A stretch of 64,000 nt of DNA from Pachypanchax playfairii (Eukaryota > Chordata > Actinopteri > Cyprinodontiformes > Aplocheilidae). Below are positions 46,401 through 56,129 of the stretch, piece by piece; position 1 is the stretch's first letter, and every line of letters starts with the position of its first letter. The stretch covers positions 11,341,260 to 11,405,259 of the forward strand of contig SSNP01000001.1 of assembly GCA_006937955.1 (NCBI GenBank), in the 5' to 3' direction. The notes under the pieces are model-generated. The model searched no databases. It was not told the DNA's origin and saw only the letters and a program-made list of their open reading frames with translations. The position numbers and the translations under genes are program-made.

Positions 46401-49400
46401 TGGAGGAGCTGGATGCTGGCTGGGAGCAGCACCTGCTTGACCAGGTGTGTGACACAGAAGCCAGCTGCACCATCAGATGTGGAGGACACAGACAAGGAGG
46501 ATCCTGAGCTGCTGCCACCAGCCATCGCATGTGCCAATGACCTGCTGCTCTACCTGGGAGACTCGGGGACACAAGCCTCCTCAACCAGATGACTGGAATG
46601 CACGACGAGTGTAACAGGCAACTGGTAGCCAAGAGGTGCAACGCCACTCAGACACTGGACTCTTTTTTTAAGTGACAGCTTCAGCATCATGCCCGTTTCT
46701 CCCTCACTTAAGCAATGTAAATGTTGGTCATGAGTATTTTCATAATAATTGAAAAAAAAAACTGACATCTATTAAATTTTATCCAAAGTTGAAACATATT
46801 CAGAAGGTGTCTGACCATGCGCTAGTTCATAAAATAAGCTGATGTATCAAGGAAATGTCCGTGACAATGGTTTACAGACATTCCTAGATGACAGGACACC
46901 TGGACACACTATCCCTCTGGGGTGGACACCTCACTATAATGGACAAAACGTCTGGTCCTGTCAGTGTCCGCTATAGCGAGGTTTTTCACTGTATTGGTAA
47001 AAGCGGTTGTTGTATGGATGCTGTGGCAGTGGGACGTGTTATTAGCAGATTGCTGAAAGTAATTACCAAAGTAACTTGTAATTTAAGTGCATCATGCCGG
47101 ACCCTTTAGCTCACGCTTTTGATATGGCCAACTGCCTGACGACCAAGTAGCAAGTTATTGGTCTGCAATAAGCCTCCGTACCCTTCCATATCTGTTCCAT
47201 ATGTACATCTATCTGTATTTTGAAACTTTTAATCCAATTCAAATAGTGATTAACTTTATATTTGAACATATACTGTTTGAGTTGTAAATGCTACTCATTG
47301 TCTTGAACTGCGGCTATCTCATTGCTAGCAGCTAGCTCACTGGGCACCGAGTGAAACTGAGCATAAAGCCGCATCCAAAGACACTGTCGAATATCCAACC
47401 TAAAATAACTTCTCGCAGCACTGGTACTGCGGTGAAGTTAATTTTAGGTTGGATATTTGACAGATATCAAGCAGTAACGTCTTGAACCGCGGCTATGTCG
47501 GTGCTAGCAGTTCTAATTGTGAGGACTGTAAAAAACAGAAAAGAATTTGAACTAAATAATAATGTGAACCGATGAGTTACAGGGTGCTTCGGGGAATCAG
47601 ACCCAAATCTTTCTATCTAGAATCTACAAACCATGAATTTAGAGTAAAACAAACATAAATCCAACATTGGGAAGCAACTGAGGTGTTTTACATACTAACC
47701 TGGCGAAGTCGTTCTTAAGGACTCTCATGAGGATAATGATGACAAAGCCCAGCAGCAGCACCACCAGCACCAGCGAGTTGATGATTGACAGCCAGTGGAT
47801 CTCCAGAGTTTTTGGGAAGAACGAGTAGTCCCTGAGGCGCTCAGCTCGGCGGCTGTAAGGCAGATTGGACGCGTACCAGTGCACGCTGTAGGTGTGTGTG
47901 ATGGTTAGGCTGCCTCCTCCCACTCCTACTCCCACCACTGCTGCCCCCGCCCCCTCCTCCAAGAGAAAAGGCTTGACGTCCTTCACAGAGACATTGGCGA
48001 AGATGATGGTGTCTCCGTTATACTCAATGTTGAAGTCAAGATGAGTCCACAAACCCACCTGACAGACGGAGGTAAAGAGGGACAAGAGAAGATTAAAGGA
48101 GAAACAAATTCTATCAACCCGATCTGAGAAGTTTCTTTATTTACTTTGTGACTGTGAGGCAAGAAGCCGCTCTCCTCTAGGTATCCCACAAAGCCCCAGA
48201 CCGGGATGTCGTCCACGACAAACTCAAAGTAGTACAGCTCCTCAATGGCTTCACGAAGCTCGTCCACCTGTTACACACAAAAACACAGACACGCGACATG
48301 ACTTCAGCACAAAGACTGTTTAAAGGCCCACTCCGATGAAAATCCGGTTTTCGTGTTGTTAACATGATATTGTCGTATTTTTCTGATGCTAGAGGACGTA
48401 TCTTAAAGTAGTACTGAATAACTTCTCCGCAGTCGTGTCTCAGACAGCTGTTGCTGGAGCCGGTGTTCTGGAGAAATATGCTACATGTTGAGATGTGCTA
48501 CACACATGTGCCGTTCTACAGTCTTGACTGCAATAAACAGATATAGTTTATTTTTAATATGATGTTATTTTTACTTTCTTTATATTGTCAGAGCGACAAG
48601 CAAATGTTTGGACACACCCAGAGGAGAAGGTCCCAACAATGGCCGATAAGGACCCAGAGGGCTTTTATATTGAAAATATCAGGAAGGATCGTAAAAATAT
48701 GATTAAATAATTAACAGGACACACTCGCCATAAACAAGAATACTGTACAAACTTTGAATGAAATCTCGTTAATTCGTACTACATTTTTCATCAGGGCAGC
48801 ATAAATCATCAGAACACCACTTCCTGCTGCAACCCGAATTACTGAAGTTATTTAGTCTATTGTAAAGCCATCAGAGAGTCCAGAGTGTCTAATATGAAGC
48901 TGAACATGTTTTTCAGTGAGTATCCACTTAGACAAGTTTCAAAACCGTAGCTTAAAGCAGTAGAAAATAACTTTTACAACTTTAGACAATCCGAATGATA
49001 GGTAAAATGTATTTATGGAAAAATATAGAAACAAAATAAACAATAAATCTGTTTATTGAAGTCAAGACTGTAGAACGGCACATGTATGTAGCACATATCA
49101 ACAGGTAGCATTTTTCTGCAAAACACCAGATCCAGCAACGGTTGTCTGATACACGGCTGCAGAAAAGTTATTCAGTACTGCTTTAAAGTTGTAAAAGTTA
49201 TTCAGTATTGCTTTAAGAAAATTAAGTTCAAAATTGCATTTCTGAGTATTTCTGCATTCAAGTTGCTGTGAATCAGTAACAGATGCAAAGAAGGCATAAA
49301 AAAAAAAAAAAGATTCTGTTTGTGATGCAGAAAAGGCACCGAGCGGGCCACAAGCTCCTACTCTGCTCCGCCCCCACTAAGGCTCCGAAGAGTAGAGAAG

Positions 49401-51608
49401 ACGATGGTGAATAAACACCTTTGTGTTGTAGCGGGTTGTAATGCTAAGAAGAAGTCTATAGATATTAGCTTTCATAATTTACAGGAACACTTTGCTGTGA
49501 GACAGAAATTGATTCATTTTCTTGGCAACAGCAACATTAAAAATAAAAACTGGTTTGCAGTCAACACTTCAAAAAAGACAGTTTCACCAACTGGCAGAAG
49601 AGAGAAATGGGTTTCACAGGTAATTTAACTTCTCAAGCCGTATGCAGTGCCTTCTATCAAAAGGAAAGACTGTATTTTAACCAGTAAGTTTATATTTATC
49701 TGTCAGGAGCAAACTCAAATTCCCGCCTGTGTGCTAGCAATACAACGACTATTTATTAGTCAACAGCTAGTGCTTCTTCATCCGAGCTGGCATCTGGCTT
49801 TAAAACTGTATGGCTGCATAGCTCCAATTTTGCTCACCATTTTCGTTGCAATGGTAATGCTAGGTTGGGGTTTCAGGGGCTGTAAGTAGCGCTAGCATAA
49901 ACCGAGAGCCCACAGCAACAGGGAGGGGCTGGTGGATCCTCCAAACCAACGGTTCCGCTCACAGTGCAGAGGTGATTTGCTAATGAGCTACTGCTGCTAT
50001 GCAGGAACTACTTCCTAGAAAACGGCACAGGTTTTGTGACTTTAGGTAAAAACACCATAATTATAATTTAAATACCACTGAGTCGCTAGTCTGACCAATC
50101 AGATCCTCCTGCATTATGTTCAAATGCAGAAGGGTCTGACACCGGAGCCACACCCGATCATTTCCGCGTCATATTTTATGACGGACCAATTACATATCAC
50201 CTTTGTTGTGCATCATCCTGAAAACACGGAACTAGCGTTTTCCACCCAGAGCACAACATTCAACATGGCGGACTCGGCTGTGGATGAAGTATTTACTTCT
50301 GTGTTTGCACAGTGTTTGCTTGGAGCAGTGAAATACCTAAACCGAGTGTGCAATGACACCTCGTATTCGCAAGTTTTCGACACAAAAGTGACAACTGTCA
50401 TTAATATTCATCTTTTCTCCTCCATTAACCATGGCTCTGTAGTTACCATTACGGCTCCGCTCGCTAAACCTCTTGTTTTCGTTCCGCCTCGTGTGTATCC
50501 GCTTTAGCGTCACTTCCGGGTTTCTGTGATTGGTTCTCTCTCAACTGGCTAAGCCCGCCTTCGAAATTGAGAGACAGCGGTTCAGCTCCAGGCCCTCACG
50601 TCTTTGTAAAGTAATCTGTCAAAGACGTGAGGGACTGGTTGATCAGGTAACTGAGACGCTTTAAAATAGCTCAAAAGATGATCAGAGTGAGTCTTTAATG
50701 GGAAAGGGTAAATCAAATTTTTGAGCTTGCAGCTAAACTTGATCTCGTACTGTATAAGCTGCACTCACAGAAAAAAAGATTTTTGTTACAACAAATTAAA
50801 AGGCCATAAACTAAATTTATGCTTAAAATCTGTGAAATGAAGTCGGAAGTAATTTGGACACAAACGATAAGAAATTGGACATTTTTCAGAAACTTAAAAC
50901 CTCAAAATTCCCTTTTACACATGTGGTTAAAATGTTTGTATTTAAAGTAAACTGGTGCATTAAGTCATTTACATATTTATATATAGTTTTCAAGCTTCCC
51001 CCAGATGTTACCTGTTTTTCTGACAGGGTGAGCTGGCAGAGAGTTTTTCTCTCCACGTTTTCTCTGAAGCGGAAGTGATATAAAGACTCTGCCATCCTGT
51101 CGCCATCCAGCACTTCTCCCAGACTCAGGGATTTGTGATGAACCTGACGGGAAGAAGTTAAATTACGATTTATCCCAGTGAAATTAGCAGATAATTACAT
51201 GAAGAAAATAAGGTCAGAAGAGCATGTAATGAATATTTTCAGGATTAAACAAATCTAAAAACATTTTCTCACAGAAATATAAGTGTAAAGTAGGAAAATT
51301 CTCATATTTTTTAAACGTATTTACTTACTAGAACATTACATTATTGTACCCATGTTGTCAGAAGAAATTAAACCGTTAATTCTTCTAAATAAAAGTATTA
51401 AAAAAGAGAAAATCTTCAGAAACCACATGACAGTTGAAACGCTGACCTTTTGTGGTCTGCAAACAGGCAAGGTGTAGTAGTGATACGTCTCTTGTGGGTT
51501 ATGATAAGGACCCACTTTGTTGACATAAAGAGTCACATTGTCACCCAGCTTGTAGCCCGCGGCCCAACCTGAGAACAAGCCCAGGATCAAGACACAGAGC
51601 GATACCAT
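40430..51608 (-). CDS. tm9sf1: Transmembrane 9 superfamily member 1 (nonaspanin), 8 exons, 594 aa
   Basis: Nonaspanins sit in Golgi and endosomal membranes and help sort membrane proteins; TM9SF1 has also been linked to autophagy. In-phase exons, 5' to 3': 51608-51447, 51143-51012, 48267-48145, 48058-47700, 44176-44022, 42660-42475, 41166-40893, 40823-40430 (human protein 606 aa). A signal peptide (MVSLCVLILGLFSGWAAG) leads to the luminal domain (YKLGDNVTLYVNKVGPYHNP, YHYYTLPVC). The first membrane span is near residues 228-250 (SLVLVVLLLGFVIIIL), and the other eight follow. Family motifs include GEDYRWWWRSV, VELYYIFATVWGRE and FIRYIYRSLKMD; the final KxD is the COPI-type Golgi retention signal. 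The last intron is only 69 bp; I placed its acceptor at CTCTCAG|CGCC because it gives FLPFSAISVELYY. Introns are dense in DNA transposons, including Tc1, Tigger, hAT and TTAA elements. Confidence 0.95.
42088..42400 (+). mobile_element. TTAA-flanked MITE, family A, truncated copy 5
   Basis: The interior only: TCTCAAACTACGCAGGTGGC to GCAAATTTGAATTATGAAC. Both termini are lost. It ends within about 75 bp of tm9sf1 exon 6. Confidence 0.8.
42786..43180. mobile_element. hAT-type MITE with TAGGGATGTTC ends
   Basis: TAGGGATGTTCAGATC at the left and GATCAGGACATCCCTA at the right are inverted repeats. The interior is a set of GATCGGA/TCGGATC words in both orientations. The 8-bp flanks (GTAACTAG and ATAAACAG) match only in part. 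Ends of this form are usual for hAT MITEs in fish. Confidence 0.75.
43390..43853. mobile_element. hAT-type MITE with TAGGGATGTAACGATA ends
   Basis: The left end TAGGGATGTAACGATA and right end TATCGTTACAGCCC are inverted repeats. The interior is crowded with ATCGTATCG and GATACG words. The flanks ATTCATAA and ATTCACAG are a likely diverged 8-bp target duplication. Confidence 0.75.
44529..45717 (-). mobile_element. Tc1/mariner transposon remnant with transposase C-terminal half
   Basis: The ends TACACTCACCTAAATG and (read inward from the right) TACACTCAGAGGATTATTC are inverted repeats next to duplicated TA (44527-44528, 45718-45719). The minus-strand frame 45121-44561 is the catalytic part of a transposase: VMVWGMFSWHTLGP, YFQQDNAPCHKA (catalytic Asp) and SPDLHLIEHLWDV (catalytic Glu). 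I count 36 residues between this Asp and Glu. A separate frame at 45440-45213 holds a helix-turn-helix (RRMDRLIRADRRTTLTEITT). The frames do not join, so the element is inactive. Confidence 0.9.
46187..46991 (+). mobile_element. Tigger/pogo-like element remnant
   Basis: CAGTGAAACCCCGCCCTG at the left and AGCGAGGTTTTTCACTG at the right, flanked by TA on both sides. Inside, 46383-46592 reads an acidic segment (DVEDTDKEDPELLPP) and a nearby frame ends KRCNATQTLDSFFK, resembling the tail of Tigger-type transposases. About 805 bp, internally deleted, in tm9sf1 intron 4. Confidence 0.75.
47384..47463. repeat. 80-nt near-perfect hairpin in tm9sf1 intron 4
   Basis: Left arm 47384-47418 (CTGTCGAATATCCAACCTAA... 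to TCTCGCAG) and right arm 47427-47463 (CTGCGGTGAAGTTAATTTTA... to TTTGACAG) pair nearly throughout, with an 8-base loop CACTGGTA. Flanking blocks at about 47303-47335 and 47477-47510 (CTTGAACTGCGGCTAT, CTTGAACCGCGGCTAT) are direct repeats of each other. It may be a miniature foldback element or a precursor-microRNA-like structure. Confidence 0.75.
48407..49216. mobile_element. Nested TTAA insertion, family C
   Basis: Flanked by TTAA at 48403-48406 and 49213-49216. The uninterrupted relative at 28064-28973 reads TTCTTAAGAAAA at the same place, so the site and 4-bp duplication are directly visible. The ends carry AGTAGTACTGAATAACTT and its inverse AAGTTATTCAGTACTGCTTT. The right end bears two tandem copies of that terminus, and another partial one lies at 48951-48985, so the insertion is itself composite. 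The arms (to about 48545 and from about 49035) include TGCCGTTCTACAGTCTTGAC in inverse orientation. Confidence 0.85.
49404..49628 (+). pseudogene. THAP-type zinc-finger N-terminal fragment
   Basis: MVNKHLCVVAGCNAKKKS gives the first Cys-x4-Cys pair of a THAP finger, and REKWVSQ resembles the conserved Trp region. The Cys-x2-His pair and AVPTIF-like motif are not seen in the frame, which ends beside a possible donor (CACAG|GTAATT). Probably the first exon or a decayed part of the family B element's THAP protein. Confidence 0.5.
50588..50638. repeat. Perfect 14-bp stem hairpin in the family B element
   Basis: CCCTCACGTCTTTG (50593-50606) is the exact inverse of CAAAGACGTGAGGG (50620-50633); the stem can extend outwards through CCAG/CTGG with one mismatch. 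It lies near the right end of the element at 48320-50698. Confidence 0.8.
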
Positions 51609-52665
51609 GGTCCTTCAGAGGCCACCTGGGAGGTATCCTGTTCCGCAGTGTGTAAACCCTGCAGGAAACACACACATCACAAAATGGTTTCCATTAAAGC
51701 GTCTCTGACATGCGACTTTCATGTTTTATTTTACTACTTCAGATCAATAACTGCCCTGAAGACACTTTCTCACATAAATCCCACACATAAGCATATTTAT
51801 AGAATATTGCTGCACAGTTACAAAATTTTCCACAAAACCGGAAGTGATGAAATGTGAGAACGGGAATGTAAACAAAGCTTTTACTAACCAGTGTGGACAC
51901 GCTGAATCAGATCAATGATCTGTCGTTTCTGAGGGTTTGTCTGTTACTGAATGAAGAACTCAATGACTCAGGAGAAGAAAGAGAATGCAGAGGGCAACTT
52001 TGGAAATGTTTTGTTTGTATATGTTTGGCCCAAAATTGGTTCCACAGGCTTCAAGGTCTGTTTCTCAAACACAGTTAGTGTCAGTGTCATTGTGGATATA
52101 GATGAACATAAACAGCCAGATCAGAGCAGGAGAAAAAGAAAAGAGACCCAAAAATTCCTCGGGGTGTTTGAACTGTCAGATCTTAACTTGTGAGTGCGAT
52201 TCTGACAACATCGTGAGTATGTCTTGACTTGCTGTACAGCACTTTGGTCAGCTGTCATGCTGTATGTTAAAGCGCTCTATAAATAAACTTGACTTTGTCA
52301 GGTCACGCGTTGTAATGGAGCGGCGGAAAATAATTTATACAGTCCACATACGATTGTGTGTGTGAACAGACCAGGAGGGAGCAGAAATCAGAGGCGAGAA
52401 GCCGACGTGGAAGAATGAGCAAACACAGACGGCAACAAGCCATCAGTAGGTGGGCCGACCTGAGAGACAGAAGCACCAGATTCACTGGTGGCTGACAGGA
52501 GACCTCCGGTGTCTGAAACTGCAGTGAAGATGTTTGAGTTGAAGACTGCTGCTTAGAAGGATTGAGCTGGACCAGATAGGGATGAAGAGGAAGTGTTGAA
52601 GAACTGATCTGGCGAGGGCTGCTGTGTGAAGACGTTTACATGAACTTGTGGCATGATGCGCATCA
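51609..52665. other. 5' flank of tm9sf1 and intergenic sequence
   Basis: No coding exon recognised. At about 52205-52296 there is a repeat tail (GTACAGCACTTTGG ... AAAGCGCTCTATAAATAAAC) of a type common in fish SINE/LINE 3' ends. The frames at 51893-52193 have no recognisable domain. Confidence 0.45.
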
Positions 52666-52764
52666 ATGACTGAGCGTGTTGAGATGAGTGACAGAGTGTT
52701 TCTCCCTCTGATTATCTGTGTTTTGACGGCTTTAATTATTACGGCCAAGTCAAGTGAATCGTAG
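52666..52764 (+). CDS. Candidate 32-residue hydrophobic micropeptide or signal-peptide exon
   Basis: The short frame MTERVEMSDRVFLPLIICVL TALIITAKSSES has a charged start, a 16-residue hydrophobic core and a small-residue/polar end, the layout of a signal peptide or single membrane span. GTGAATC and TAG|GTGCAA at its end could act as splice donors, so it may be the first exon of a small secreted protein, but I found no downstream exon. It could also be chance. Unrecognised. Confidence 0.25.
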   Translation: MTERVEMSDRVFLPLIICVLTALIITAKSSES

Positions 52765-53239
52765 GTGCAATTGTGTGTTTGTGGTGACAGCCGTGAAAAA
52801 AACTAATGATCATGACGCGTCTTCATGACAGCAGCTAGTTTCAGAGCTACACAGAAAGATCCTGTTGATCTAACAGCTGCAGCTCATTTCAAACTCCAGT
52901 CACTTTTTATTTACAACATTAACACGTTTCTCAGCTCAAAACTCTGAGTGTCGAAAGTGTAAAATTCAGAAAAAAGGATTGCCACGTCATTATTTCTGCA
53001 TATTGTTGCATGTTTTTCTGTCCAGTATTCAATTACAGCTCGTGTTGTTCATAGAAATAATATCTGATGTTTAACTCGTGGCTCAGCTGCGCGAAAATGG
53101 TTTTGATTCAAACTGTACAAATAAATTCTTTTGATGTATCAAAATCCAACCCACTGAGCCAGAACATCTAGATTTGGTCCTCCTCAAGTCTTTTATTTCT
53201 GCGTGAGTGATTTCATCATTCTCTGGGTCTGATTTAGGG

Positions 53240-53560
53240 AAACACATTATTAAAACGTATTAATGAAATAGTGTTGCTACAACCAGCTACTAGACAGAGT
53301 TTCCCAATTTTATCAACAAAAACTTGAGCTCACAAATACTTCTTAATGTCCATGTAAACAAAGAACTACATTCCTGCAATTCACCTCTTCTGCTTTCAAA
53401 CCTGAGACTCACCTAAAGCTCCCGAAAACATTAATATTTACCTGATTAAAGTGTCAAACATCACAAATTTGCACCTTGTTTTGTTAAAATTATAATGCTT
53501 CAAAATGATTTGAGACCTGCATGTCAGAAACACTTTAAACTTCAACACACCTCTAATCAA
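53240..53560 (+). repeat. Unnamed dispersed repeat, copy 1
   Basis: Shares TTTCCCAATTTTATCAAC, AATGTCCATGTAA, GAGACTCACC, AAGTGTCAAACATC and AAACACTTTAAACT in the same order and spacing with 60905-61220. No inverted ends or coding capacity seen. Confidence 0.7.
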
Positions 53561-53940
53561 GACAGAAGTTGTGACCTTGGTAAAAAAATATGACTTGAGC
53601 TTTTATGCAACATCATTCCTACAATGTTTTAACCAACATAGCAGAAAATTAAGAAACGCAGTCGTTGCCGTGAGATAGCGTATAACTACCACGATGACTT
53701 AACAATCCTTTTCATCAGTGTTCTGTTAACTGGAGTTAAAAAAGATGGTTTGAGAAAGCGTTTCCAATTAACCCTAAACTTTGTAAATTTAGATGTTGCT
53801 TTTTTTTCTCCTCGGCAATCTGAAATCTTCAATTTAATGCCATGCAGTATGATCACATATGATCATCATCTGTTAGAAAACCCAACAACAACACAGAGAA
53901 AATGTGCCGTAATAAACTAACATGAATGGTTTCAGTAAGC

Positions 53941-54514
53941 TTGAAATAGGCAATTTCATACAAATTTCATGACCTTGTGGTTATTTCTTTAGTATTAACC
54001 AGTAATATGAAATATTTTATATCTAAAAAAATGTCAGGAAACGCTGATTAACAGACCTTTCAATCTGTCTGCATTAAAATTCGTCTGGTTCCGTCAGGCT
54101 TTGGGCAGTAACTCATTAATATTCATTATTCGAATTTGCTGGACTCAGATTGGCTAACGAACTAGCTTATGAGAGCCAGGTATACTGTTTCCTGCCCCGC
54201 TGCGCATGGCAACATGAGACATTCTCTCTTCCTGTTTGCTACGTCTTATGCTACAGCTTTTAGCTAGCAACATGCTAGGCGTGGTTTCAACTGCGGGAGC
54301 TGACGAATACTAACGAACAAAGGAGTTGTGACGAAACAGATACAGGCCGTTCGGACTCGGGTGTTATCACCACCTGCGTAGATTGAGAAATTAAAACTGA
54401 AAGAGAAGTTGTTGACCTGTTTTCACACCCACTATGAAGGTAAGAACACCTGTGGAGCTAAAATATTCAACAGAAACCTCAGAAAAACTGTTTTTAATGG
54501 AAAGGCCTCTTTAA
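53941..54514 (-). mobile_element. TTAA-flanked MITE, family A, copy 6 (reverse orientation)
   Basis: Complement of the family A sequence, ending GGAAAGGCCTCTTTAA. The left terminus is eroded (TTGAAATAGGCAATTTCATA). Upstream of fen1 and tm9sf1. Confidence 0.85.
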
Positions 54515-54762
54515 AGATGACAAAGAAGAAGGTTTAAAACCTCAAACTGTCACTATGATGTAACTTTTAACACTTATTATCCCTTCTTAGTTATTTTCCA
54601 TGTAAAATTACTTAATAGCCTCAGATACACATCAAAGGTGCAGAAACTTTATATAGAAATTGAGAAGATCTCAAGTTACATGAGCTGGATGTAATAACAG
54701 ACATTCATTTAATAACCCCATTTGGTCAAATGTGTAAATTGAGATTAAGCAGATAAGGAAGT

Positions 54763-55045
54763 TAGGCTGGGCTGCATGGTGCTGCAGTGAGAAGGTCCTG
54801 GGTTTGAAACCTGGACCTTTTGCATGTGTGGGTTTTATCCAGTGACTCAGGCTTCTTCCCACAGACACAAAATATGATTGAGGTTAATTGGTGACTCTAA
54901 ATTGTCCCTAAGTGTGTGGGAATGGTTGTCTATATGTGGCCCTGGTATGTCCAGGTATGATCCCGCTTCTCACCCAACAACACCTGGAGACAGACACCAG
55001 CTTCATGACCCTGAACAGGAAGCAGTGGGTCTAGATGACTGACTG
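54763..55045 (+). mobile_element. tRNA-headed SINE with L2-like tail, older copy
   Basis: Same family as 33922-34231: GGGTTTGAAACCTGG (B-box-like), GGTTAATTGGTGACTCTAAA, GGAGACAGACACCAGC and CCCTGAACAGGAAGCAG. The flanks AAGGAAGTTAG and AAGAAGTTAG are a likely eroded target duplication. Confidence 0.8.
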
Positions 55046-55759
55046 AAGAAGTTAGTCCGAAGACAAAAAAAATCTTGTTAGCTTCGTTTTGTTATTTGAG
55101 ACGTCACTTTAACATTAATTCAAATCTCTAATGACAAGTTCATAAGATCTGAGTTACCAGTCTCGCTGTCGTGTCACTTCAGTCCTGATGCAGCAGAACC
55201 AACAAAACCTGTCTGCCAGCTGGATTCCTGGACTCCAGGCCCAAACTTCTCTCCTCCGATCTGCACCGACACACAGGTCACCGAAAACCCGTCAGGTTAC
55301 AGCAGAACTCCGAGTTCATCCTCTATCAGTACAGTCGGTACTGTCTCAAGAGGCAGTACTCTGACTACACGTCACCTTTACATATAAAAATAACGACGAC
55401 TCGGTTCGGTTTTCCGGGTTGGGCGGAGAAACAAAAATACACACACAATCTTACCAGAGTTTTACGATGTAATACTTTATACACCGCGAGTAATTATGAA
55501 TTAACGTTCATTCCGCACTGAAAACACTGAAGTAGTGAAAAACACAATGAAGGAGTTCAGTGCTCGAAGCACAGTGACGCTATTTTACAGTACGAACCGG
55601 ATTTCCTTCAATATCAACGAGCCAATCAAATGTTCCCGTGGAGCTTCCGGGTTAGAAGCGAGACAAGAATAATCAAACCGGCTCTATCGATGTGTTGATA
55701 AACTATGGACAGCCAGGACGATGTGCTCGATATTTTGATACATAATGTCTGCTAATTGA
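55046..55759. other. Intergenic sequence upstream of fen1
   Basis: No gene seen. A CCAAT box (GCCAATCAAA) at about 55620-55629 lies in the fen1 upstream region. Confidence 0.4.
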
Positions 55760-55771
55760 TTTCCCGCGAAA
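55760..55771. promoter_or_regulatory. Palindromic E2F site in the fen1 promoter
   Basis: TTTCCCGCGAAA, a full palindromic match to the E2F consensus. It lies 45 bp before a splice donor (CTAACTG|GTGAGT, exon end 55816) that probably ends a fen1 5' UTR exon; the UTR would resume at the acceptor GTCAG|AATCATGGGG (56126). E2F control fits the S-phase expression known for FEN1. Confidence 0.7.
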
Positions 55772-56129
55772 CGCACATAGATTCTCGCGCTCAAGTCGTC
55801 TGTGTTTTGCTAACTGGTGAGTCTCTAAACAATAAAAAATATAAAGCCTGATACAATATTTATCGTTCGTGTCGGTAGTGTTAGTATTACGAAACATAAC
55901 CTCGTTCTTGAGGCTTTTCAGTAGCGTCACTGAACGCAACATGTTTACAGCGAAAGTAGCTAACAGTCAAATAACTCACCAGACAGTAGATTTAATGTGA
56001 TGATACCATCAATGCATTCTTAAAAATGAGCAGTTTTTGTTGGGGTTGATTCTTGAGTGTAAACATCTCAGTTAAGGACATGTTTGACTGCACTAACATG
56101 AGTTATTTGTCAGATATCTTGTCAGAATC

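Larger units (their letters stand above)
48320..50698 (+). mobile_element. TTAA-flanked element, family B, long copy with THAP frame and nested insertion
   Basis: Left end TTAAAGGCCCACTCCGATGA, right end GATGATCAGAGTGAGTCTTT followed by AA, inverted and TTAA-bounded, about 2.4 kb. The ends and several inner blocks match 28064-28973. It holds a THAP-type N terminus at 49404-49628 and a nested insertion at 48407-49216. It lies in tm9sf1 intron 2. Confidence 0.8.

Noticed and set aside
3340..54514. piggyBac origin of the TTAA-flanked elements
   Set aside because: The ends start AG rather than the CCC of piggyBac, and the associated frames are THAP-type, which favours Kolobok; not formally excluded.
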